From CAZDGB01 sp964504645 (GTDB lineage: Bacteria; Planctomycetota; Planctomycetia; Planctomycetales; Planctomycetaceae): DNA of 64,000 nucleotides. The stretch lies in the NCBI GenBank assembly GCA_964504645.1, contig CAZDGB010000001.1:1-64000 (forward strand). Reading direction: 5' to 3'. The position numbers were made by a program, and so were the translations under genes. The notes beneath the pieces were generated by a model, which was not told the origin of the DNA, ran no database searches, and was given only the letters and a program-made list of their open reading frames with translations. Shown here piece by piece: positions 58,139 through 64,000 of the stretch (its first letter is position 1; each line of letters starts with the position of its first letter).

Positions 58139-58684
58139 TTACACCGGTTGAGAGACAAAGGCGTCCAGACGTTCCAGTTCCTGCCGCACGGCATCAAGGA
58201 AATGTCCGGCGGCGTCGACTTCGTTTTCCTGTACCAGCCGGGTGATCACCTCGGCGACTTTCAGCAGCGCGCTGCTCGTGTCGACGCGGCCCGCCGGCGC
58301 ACCCTGAATCGCTTCCAGCGTGGTCTTCAGCAATTCGGGATCGATGGGCTTGAAGAGGACGTCGACGAAGCCGATGTCTTTCGCCAGCCGGATTTTCTCG
58401 ACGTCCTTCAGCGGAGATTTCTCCTGGCCTGGACGCACGGCGGTCATCAGCACGAAAGCCGGCGCAGTCCTCCGGAGGCGCGACGACTGTTTGAACAGCT
58501 CCACGCCGTCCATTTCCGGCATGATCAAGTCGGTGAGCACGATGCCGATCGTCGGATCTTCTTCCAGGACCTGTAGCGCCTGCGCGCCGGATTCAGCCGC
58601 CAGAGATTTGAAGCCGAATTTTTGCAACAGCCGCGTGTGGTAGTGCCGCGAGTATCCGACGTCGTCGACCACCAAAACCTTCAT
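58139..58684 (-). CDS. CheY-like response regulator
   Basis: 181 residues. The receiver domain has acidic residues D7-D8 (VVDDVGYS), phosphoacceptor D52 (LTDLIMPEMDG), a Thr in FVLMTAVRPG and a conserved Lys in VLFKPID. The C-terminal about 55 residues form helices without a DNA-binding or GGDEF domain. Between an Hpt gene and a PilZ gene, it probably relays a phosphate signal by protein contacts. GGAAAG precedes the ATG. Confidence 0.9.
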   Translation of the reverse strand: MKVLVVDDVGYSRHYHTRLLQKFGFKSLAAESGAQALQVLEEDPTIGIVLTDLIMPEMDGVELFKQSSRLRRTAPAFVLMTAVRPGQEKSPLKDVEKIRLAKDIGFVDVLFKPIDPELLKTTLEAIQGAPAGRVDTSSALLKVAEVITRLVQENEVDAAGHFLDAVRQELERLDAFVSQPV

Positions 58685-58738
58685 GAAGTCACTTTCCAGA
58701 GCGCAAGGAAGAACAAAGAGATGATGGGCAAAGAGAGA

Positions 58739-59116
58739 CTAGCGGTGCGACGACAGAAAATGGGTCACCGCCACATCGAGCTGAGCGAGCGAAGATTTGA
58801 GCGCGTCGAACAGCAGCGGCGCGTCCTCCAGGGACTGGTTCTTGCCGCTGAATTCCAATTCCCGCGCGAGGTGATACGGACGTTTGGTGGAGAACGTGCC
58901 GATCGACCCTTTGAGCGTGTGAGCCACGAGCGCAATGCGGTCCCCGTCCCGGACGGCCACGGCGTCGGCGAGTTCTACCAGCAGCCGGTCGCGGTTCTCC
59001 GCGAACAGTTCCGCCAGTTCCCCGAGCAGCTCCAGATCGTCGCAAGCCCGATCCATCGCCTCCGCGGGGTCGAAGATCTCGGACTCGGAAAGGGAAGCAG
59101 TGACTAGCTCCGACAT
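58739..59116 (-). CDS. Histidine phosphotransfer (Hpt) protein
   Basis: 125 residues. The single Hpt domain has the phospho-accepting H66 in VAHTLKGSIGTF, with helices before and after. A GTG directly upstream is an alternative start; GAGGA eight bases before the ATG favours 59116. It is the first gene of the Hpt / response regulator / PilZ set. The cognate histidine kinase is not in the window. Confidence 0.9.
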   Translation of the reverse strand: MSELVTASLSESEIFDPAEAMDRACDDLELLGELAELFAENRDRLLVELADAVAVRDGDRIALVAHTLKGSIGTFSTKRPYHLARELEFSGKNQSLEDAPLLFDALKSSLAQLDVAVTHFLSSHR

Positions 59117-59319
59117 CACGTCGTCCTCACGCCGAGGGATGAAAATCCCGGGTTTGGTGTGTCCGAGGGACTGCGCAACGAGACGTGTTGCACTTTGGAA
59201 ACGTAGCTTCCAATCGTCCGGGTCTTCACAAAATTCTTGGTGCGGAACGACTGGCTGACGCGGCGTTTAGAAGTTGCCGTCCGGTTATGCCGGTCGTAGG
59301 ACGCCGGAGGAAAGACGCA

Positions 59320-60108
59320 TCAGGGGAGCTCGATAGGCCAGTTCATGCCGGAGGTGAAACCCCCATCCACGTAGAGGATTTGGCCCGTCAGAAAGGCCGA
59401 GGCGGGACTGGCCAGAAAGATCGCCGTGCCGACCATGTCTTCCGGCACACCGAGGCGCCGCAGCGGCGTGTTGGGGATGCCCCAGGCCTGCATCGTCGGC
59501 TCGGACCAGAGCCTCTGGGTCAGATCGGTGAGGACGAATCCCGGCGCGAGCGAATTGACGCGGATGCCGTGCGGACCCCATTCCATCGCGAGACCGCGGG
59601 TCATCATGCCGATGCCGGCTTTGCTCATGGCGTACGGCAGCACGCCGCGCAGCGGCGCGTAGGTGTTCAGCGATTCGATGTTGATGACCGTTCCGCCGCC
59701 GCCGCGGGAAATCATGTGCCGGCCGGCGGCCTGCGCCAGGAAGAACGCCCCGCGCAGATTGATGTTCACAATGTAATCGTACTCTTCGACGGTGTACGTC
59801 TCCGACCGCTTGCGGATGTTGACGCCGGCAACGTTCAAGAGCGAATCGACGCGGCCGTGCTTCGCCACGACCTGTTCGACGACCTCGCCGGCTTTCTCGG
59901 CTGCAGCGACGTCGCTGACGACGAAATCGACCGGATGCCGGCCGGTGGAAATCTCTTTCGCCGTCGCGGCGAGCGTGTCCTCGTTGCGCCCGGTGATGAC
60001 GACTTTCGCCCCGCGCTCCGCGAACTCGCCGGCGAGCGCCCGGCCGATTCCCCGGCTGCCCCCGGACACCAGCACCACCAGATCGTCGACGGAAAAGAGA
60101 TCGTTCAT
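59320..60108 (-). CDS. Short-chain dehydrogenase/reductase, gluconate dehydrogenase-like
   Basis: 262 residues. The cofactor motif VVLVSGGSRGIGRALA (TGxxxGIG variant with Ser first) is followed by ITGRNEDTLAATAK (Arg suggests NADP). The catalytic Ser is in VINIESLNTYAP and the YxxxK is YAMSK. The C-terminus PGFVLTDLTQRLW, then TGQILYVDGGFTSG is typical. Best guess is gluconate 5-dehydrogenase-like, but the substrate is not decided. Confidence 0.87.
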   Translation of the reverse strand: MNDLFSVDDLVVLVSGGSRGIGRALAGEFAERGAKVVITGRNEDTLAATAKEISTGRHPVDFVVSDVAAAEKAGEVVEQVVAKHGRVDSLLNVAGVNIRKRSETYTVEEYDYIVNINLRGAFFLAQAAGRHMISRGGGGTVINIESLNTYAPLRGVLPYAMSKAGIGMMTRGLAMEWGPHGIRVNSLAPGFVLTDLTQRLWSEPTMQAWGIPNTPLRRLGVPEDMVGTAIFLASPASAFLTGQILYVDGGFTSGMNWPIELP

Positions 60109-60473
60109 GACAGTAGAGTCGAGAGTCGACGGACAAGAGTCAAGAGTTGCGCATGAAGTAGAACGTCGGTGTCAAGCTTTACCGATTGACGCCCGGTGCA
60201 GATGGCGGGAGGATGTGGGCGTGCAAAGCATTTTCGCCTCAATACGCAGAAGCAGGTCGGCTCGCAAATTTGCGCGAGCATGGGCATTTCTCTCTGTAGT
60301 GAGCGGGATAATGTTTCTTGTGATAAGCGTTTTGCCTCCACTCAATTTGAGTGGATCGGCTTTTCATTATCTATTTAGCGCTTGCCGGCCTGGAATGTGG
60401 TTGGCTCATGTGACAATGGGCCGGGCGTGCGGAATAGCCACAACCGAACTTCATCCGCACGCCTTTCTCAGGT
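60109..60473. promoter_or_regulatory. 365-bp upstream region of the M16 pair, no gene seen
   Basis: An A+T-richer stretch at about 60280-60375 contains the palindrome CCACTCAATTTGAGTGG (60338-60354) and TTGTGATAAG just before it. This is a plausible promoter/operator for the peptidase genes. A hydrophobic open frame crosses it but has no start signal. Confidence 0.45.
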
Positions 60474-61727
60474 ATGCTCGCCGGGATGACTTCCTCCCCC
60501 ATTGAGACGGCCCGGCTCGACAACGGTCTGACGCTGCTGGTCGAAACGCTGCCCGACGTCCAATCGGCCGCGTGGTCGCTGATGATTCCCGCCGGCAGCG
60601 CAGCCGAACCGGAGGGAGCGAACGGCGTGGCGGCCACGCTGTGCGACTGGCTCTTCCGCGGCGCGGGGCCGTACTCGAATCAGGAATTGTCCGGCGAGCT
60701 CGATTCGCTCGGCATCCAGAATCACGAATCGGTCTCTGCCAGCCATATCACGCTGCAAGGGGCGTGTCTCGCGAAAAATCTGCCGGCGGCGTTCGGCGTT
60801 TACGGCGAGATTGTCCAGCGGCCGCTGCTGGAGGAAGAAGAATTCGAGCCGACGCTGATGGGCGTCGCGCAGTCGCTGCAGGCGCTGGAAGACGACCCGC
60901 GGCAGAAAGTGATGGTGGAACTCGTCCGCCGCTGCTATCCGCCGCCGTGGAACCGTCCGCCGGAAGGGACGCTGGAGGAATTGGAGTCCATCGCGCCGAA
61001 AAAGGTCCGCGGCCATTTCCAGTCAAGCTTCTCACCGCACGACGCGATTCTGGGCGTCGCGGGGAATGTAAAATTTGACGATGTGCTGGCGGTCGTGCGG
61101 AAGACCTTCGGCGACTGGCCGGTGCGAAAGCCTCTTCACATCGCGACGGCGCAGCCGCGAGCCGGATCGCGGCACCATTTGCCGCAAGAATCGACGCAGA
61201 CGCAGATCGGCGTGGCGTACCGGGCGGTGCCCTATCGCGATCCCGATTACTACGCCGCGTGGGCCGCGGTGAGCATTCTCAGCGGCGGCATGAGCTCGCG
61301 GCTGCTCGCCGAAGTCCGCGAGAAGCGCGGCTTGTGCTATTCGATTTACGCCTCGCTCCACAGCCTGAAAGACGCCGGCTACGTGCTCTGCTACGCCGGC
61401 ACTACCAACGAGCGTGCCGCGGAGACCTTGGAATTGACGATCCGTGAATTGCGGCGGTTGCAGGACGGGATCGCCGTCGACGAATTGAGCCGCTGCCGGG
61501 CGCGGGCGAAAAGTTCGCTGATCATGTCGCAGGAGTCGACCAGCTCGCGGGCGTCGTCGCTGGCGCGAGACTGGTATTACCTCGGTCGAACGGTGACGCT
61601 CGACGAAATCCGCGGCCGGATCGAAGCGTTGACGCCGGACCACGTCGTCGATTACGTCCGCCGCCACCCGGCGGAGGATTTCACGCTGGTGACGATGGGA
61701 CCGAAAGAACTCGGCGTTTCCGGTTAG
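60474..61727 (+). CDS. M16 peptidase-like protein, catalytically inactive subunit
   Basis: 417 residues of the pitrilysin/mitochondrial processing peptidase family. Where the active member has HxxEH, this one reads GVAATLCDWLFRGAG, so the zinc ligands are missing. The rest of the fold is kept (IGVAYRAVPYRDPDYYAAWA, then SGGMSSRLLAEVREKRGLCY, the R/Y region that contacts substrate in dimeric M16 enzymes). Together with the next gene it resembles the alpha/beta heterodimer arrangement. An ATG four codons on is equally possible as a start. Confidence 0.87.
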   Translation: MLAGMTSSPIETARLDNGLTLLVETLPDVQSAAWSLMIPAGSAAEPEGANGVAATLCDWLFRGAGPYSNQELSGELDSLGIQNHESVSASHITLQGACLAKNLPAAFGVYGEIVQRPLLEEEEFEPTLMGVAQSLQALEDDPRQKVMVELVRRCYPPPWNRPPEGTLEELESIAPKKVRGHFQSSFSPHDAILGVAGNVKFDDVLAVVRKTFGDWPVRKPLHIATAQPRAGSRHHLPQESTQTQIGVAYRAVPYRDPDYYAAWAAVSILSGGMSSRLLAEVREKRGLCYSIYASLHSLKDAGYVLCYAGTTNERAAETLELTIRELRRLQDGIAVDELSRCRARAKSSLIMSQESTSSRASSLARDWYYLGRTVTLDEIRGRIEALTPDHVVDYVRRHPAEDFTLVTMGPKELGVSG

Positions 61728-61786
61728 CCGCGACGCGAAGGGTTTCCGAGCGGAGCGCTTCGCAAAGCCTCCGCGTCGCGGCTAAC
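61723..61786. repeat. Hairpin that fills the M16 intergenic space
   Basis: GTTAGCCGCGACGC (61723-61736) and its complement (61773-61786). The left arm contains the TAG stop of the first gene. The right arm ends two bases before the ATG of the second. Confidence 0.9.
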
Positions 61787-61787
61787 C

Positions 61788-63050
61788 ATGAATCACAACA
61801 TCAACAAACAACTCATGAACTTCCATCACGCTACGCTTGCTAACGGTCTCGATGTCGTCGCGGAGCTCAATCCGGCGGTGCACAGCGTGGCGTTCGGGTT
61901 CTTCGTGAAGGCTGGGTCGCGGGATGAGACGCCGGACGTGCATGGCGTCAGCCATTTTCTGGAGCACATGGCGTTCAAGGGGACCGAGCGGTTTTCGGCC
62001 GAGGATGTCAATCGCATCTTCGACGACTTCGGGGCCGACTACAACGCGGCGACGAGCGAGGAATCGACGGTGTTCTACGCCGCCGTGTTGCCGGAGTACT
62101 TGCCGCAGACGTTCGAGCTGCAAGCGGCGCTGGTGCAGCCGTCGCTGCGCGACGACGACTTCCAGACCGAGAAGAAGATCATCCTGGAAGAGATCGGCAT
62201 GTACGACGATCAGCCGCACATCGTGGCGTACGACGCCATTATGCAGACACACTTTCAGGGGCATCCGCTGGGCTGCACGATTCTCGGCACGACCCAAAGC
62301 ATCACCGATCTCACGCCGGACCAGATGCGGCACTATCATCGCGAGCATTACGGGGCGGGGAACATCGTGCTCGCCGTCGCGGGGAACGCCGACTGGGACG
62401 ACGTGCTGTCGCTGGCGAAACAACACTGCGCCGCGTGGCCGGCGGGCGTCGCTCCGCGGGCGTTGAAACCGGCGGCGGGCGCCGGCGGGTGCCGCGTCAT
62501 CACGCGAGACGCGTTGCAGATGGAACAGGTGATGCAGATCGGCCCGGCGCCGGATGTGTTCGACCCGCTGCGCTACGCCGCCGAATTGCTGACGGTGATC
62601 GTCGGCGACGAACAGAACAGCCGTTTGTTCTGGGGACTCGTCGATCCCGGATATGCGGAGCTCGCCGAGCTGAACTACAACGATTTCGACGATACGGGAA
62701 CGTATCTGTTCCTGTTGAGCGGTGAACCAGAGGAGACGGCTGAGAATTTGTCTCGCGCCGCGGCGATTCTCGACGCCGTCAACCGCGAGGGGGTGACCGA
62801 GCGCGAGCTGCAGCAGGCGAAGACGAAAGTCGCCTCGCGGATCGTGCTGCGCGGCGAGCGGCCAATGGGTCGCTTGTCGTCGTTGGGAGGGAACTGGCTG
62901 GCCCGCAAGGAATATCGGACGATCGCCGATGATCTGCGGACGGTCGAAGCCCTCACGCGGGATGACATTCGGCAGTTGCTCGACCGCTTCCCGCTGAAAT
63001 TGCAGACGACCGTCGGCGTCGGCCCGTTGAGCGAGATTCGCGTCCCTTAG
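61788..63050 (+). CDS. M16 peptidase, active subunit
   Basis: 420 residues. Zinc-binding HxxEH is present (H56-F-L-E59-H60 in GVSHFLEHMAFKGT), with the distal Glu in EEIGMYDDQPH. The family's YNAATSEEST block is also present. It is probably the catalytic partner of the preceding inactive subunit, acting on peptides in the periplasm or cytoplasm; no signal peptide is visible. The start at 61788 directly follows a hairpin and has no ribosome-binding site; an ATG at 61815 is possible. Confidence 0.92.
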   Translation: MNHNINKQLMNFHHATLANGLDVVAELNPAVHSVAFGFFVKAGSRDETPDVHGVSHFLEHMAFKGTERFSAEDVNRIFDDFGADYNAATSEESTVFYAAVLPEYLPQTFELQAALVQPSLRDDDFQTEKKIILEEIGMYDDQPHIVAYDAIMQTHFQGHPLGCTILGTTQSITDLTPDQMRHYHREHYGAGNIVLAVAGNADWDDVLSLAKQHCAAWPAGVAPRALKPAAGAGGCRVITRDALQMEQVMQIGPAPDVFDPLRYAAELLTVIVGDEQNSRLFWGLVDPGYAELAELNYNDFDDTGTYLFLLSGEPEETAENLSRAAAILDAVNREGVTERELQQAKTKVASRIVLRGERPMGRLSSLGGNWLARKEYRTIADDLRTVEALTRDDIRQLLDRFPLKLQTTVGVGPLSEIRVP

Positions 63051-63325
63051 CGGCGTTGCGCAGAATCATCATTTTCGCCGAATTTCTGCAACGCGATCAA
63101 AACGAAGCGGGTAGATTCTACCAACACGGTCGCCGTGCGCGCCGAACAGGCGGCGAGGCAGTTTTTGTGATCCGCCTCGTTGCGGACGGCGTTCAGTTCC
63201 ATTGAGTCGGCGCACGAAAATCGCCAAGATACACGGCGACGCTGCCAGGGAACTCTGCGGCACACTCGAATTCCGGCCGTCGCTGGGGCGGCGGCCGACC
63301 CTCTTTCGCTGAAGGATGCACTAGA
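63051..63325. other. Gap without a gene
   Basis: 275 bases. GGCGTTGCGCA at about 63052-63062 echoes a block of the 226-nt repeat, but no longer match was seen. No hairpin or open frame is convincing. Confidence 0.5.
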
Positions 63326-64000
63326 ATGAGACGATTCAGGATGCGGGCGGCATGGGCGTGGACGTTGGCAGCGTGCCTGGCGGTGACGGCCGTTCCGGTC
63401 CGGGCGGAGGACGACGATGAGGACGGCGCCGGCGGCGAATCGCTGCTGCCGCGGGAAACGCTCGTCTACTTCTCCATCCCCAGCCTCCCCGAATTCAAGG
63501 AGCAGCTCGACAACTCGCTCTTCGGCGAAATGCTGAAAGATCCCGAGCTGCAGCCGTTCATCGACGGCGTGAAAGCGAAGATCGGCGAAGGCGCCGGCGC
63601 GATCAAGGACGAAGTCGGCGTCTCGCTGGAAGACATCCTGGCGATTCCCTCCGGCGAAATCACGTTCGCCGCCGTCGAACTCTCCACGCGGAAAATCGGC
63701 CTGGTCCTGCTGCTGGAGTACGGCGACCACAAGTCGACGGTCGACACCCTCTTGGACAAGATGGAAGGCGCGCTCAAGGAGATGGGCGGCGAAGTCGAGG
63801 GTGAGGACGTGGAAGGCGTCAATATCCGCACCTTCACGTTCCCGTCGGAACAGGACCTGCCGTTCGACAAGATGGCCTACTTCGACCACGACGAATATCT
63901 CGTCCTCGCCAGCGATCCCGAGGCGCTCAAGGCGATTCTGGAGCGTTGGGACGGCAAGAGCGACGACACGTTCGCCGAACACGACACCTACAAGTACCTA
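63326..64000 (+). CDS. Secreted protein of unknown function, truncated by the window end
   Basis: 225 codons without a stop up to the window edge. The signal peptide runs from MRRFRMRAAWAW to about VPVRAEDD. A short acidic stretch is followed by ETLVYFSIPSLPEFKEQLDN, then IAIPSGEITFAAVELSTRKI and LVLLLEYGDHKSTVDTLLDK. The two-layer pattern resembles DUF3352-like proteins, but this is by eye. GAAGGA lies about 12 bases before the ATG. Confidence 0.75.
   Translation, partial: MRRFRMRAAWAWTLAACLAVTAVPVRAEDDDEDGAGGESLLPRETLVYFSIPSLPEFKEQLDNSLFGEMLKDPELQPFIDGVKAKIGEGAGAIKDEVGVSLEDILAIPSGEITFAAVELSTRKIGLVLLLEYGDHKSTVDTLLDKMEGALKEMGGEVEGEDVEGVNIRTFTFPSEQDLPFDKMAYFDHDEYLVLASDPEALKAILERWDGKSDDTFAEHDTYKYL

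Noticed and set aside
60222..60505. Open frame with a hydrophobic stretch (AFLSVVSGIMFLVISVLPPL)
   Set aside because: It overlaps the start of the first M16 gene, has no ribosome-binding site and begins in noncoding-looking sequence.
1..64000. CRISPR array
   Set aside because: The repeats seen are paired inverted arms or heptamer tracts; no regular 25-40-base direct repeats with spacers, and no cas genes.

Overview
The window is a 64 kb piece of a draft genome from a high-GC bacterium, most likely a planctomycete. The evidence is a fused aroDE gene, a sulfatase with a signal peptide, a BatA-type and glutamine-amidotransferase-like von Willebrand membrane protein pair, a long AsmA-like protein, a Pfa-type polyketide synthase, and gaps between genes that are full of hairpin repeats. 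No ribosomal RNA, complete tRNA, CRISPR array or plasmid gene was seen. One run of 100 N (10147-10246) marks a scaffold join and may be an artefact, because exactly the same 55 bases lie on both sides of it.

Layout. 1-10 kb: the 3' part of gyrA, a carbonic anhydrase-bestrophin pair, an SdpI-like membrane protein, a TadG-like VWA protein, Maf, a Nudix enzyme and a Tat-exported hypothetical. 10-24 kb: a lipoprotein, an FAH-family enzyme, AsmA-like protein, a GT39-like glycosyltransferase, an MFS transporter, a XerC/D recombinase, an LpoB/CsgG-like lipoprotein, and a 2-hydroxyacid dehydrogenase translationally coupled to a stand-alone SRP54 M-domain protein. A frameshifted Nudix gene follows. 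24-34 kb: two VWA membrane proteins, a HEAT-repeat protein, a sulfatase, an AraC regulator with a DUF417 (RclC/YkgB-like) membrane protein, and an SDR. 35-42 kb: an amino-acid kinase, mutL (endonuclease type), aroDE, a LOG-family protein, a DUF4328-like membrane protein and a rhomboid-TPR protein. 42.5-52.4 kb: one 2205-residue synthase (KS-AT-ACP-KR-ACP-ACP-DH) facing a compacted PilM/N and PilO/P-like gene pair. 52.7-54 kb: a TPR-AAA+ ATPase.

About 54.3-57.4 kb is an island that looks richer in A+T. It is bounded by 26-nt perfect inverted repeats and carries an IS1595-family transposase with four passenger genes: a zinc-ribbon protein, two membrane proteins and a ribbon-helix-helix regulator. 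A recurring GTAGCCAC motif is found there. Its left end overlaps a ~226-nt non-coding repeat that has a second, inverted copy 20 kb away at 34.7 kb. Downstream lie an Hpt / response regulator / PilZ set (phosphorelay plus probable c-di-GMP output), an SDR, an inactive/active M16 peptidase pair, and the start of a secreted protein that runs off the end.

The most unusual theme is the repeat content. Nearly every intergenic gap holds a long imperfect inverted repeat, and at 24.1-24.4 kb three different families are nested concentrically. Heptanucleotide repeats of the kind seen between genes also form the interdomain linkers of the polyketide synthase.
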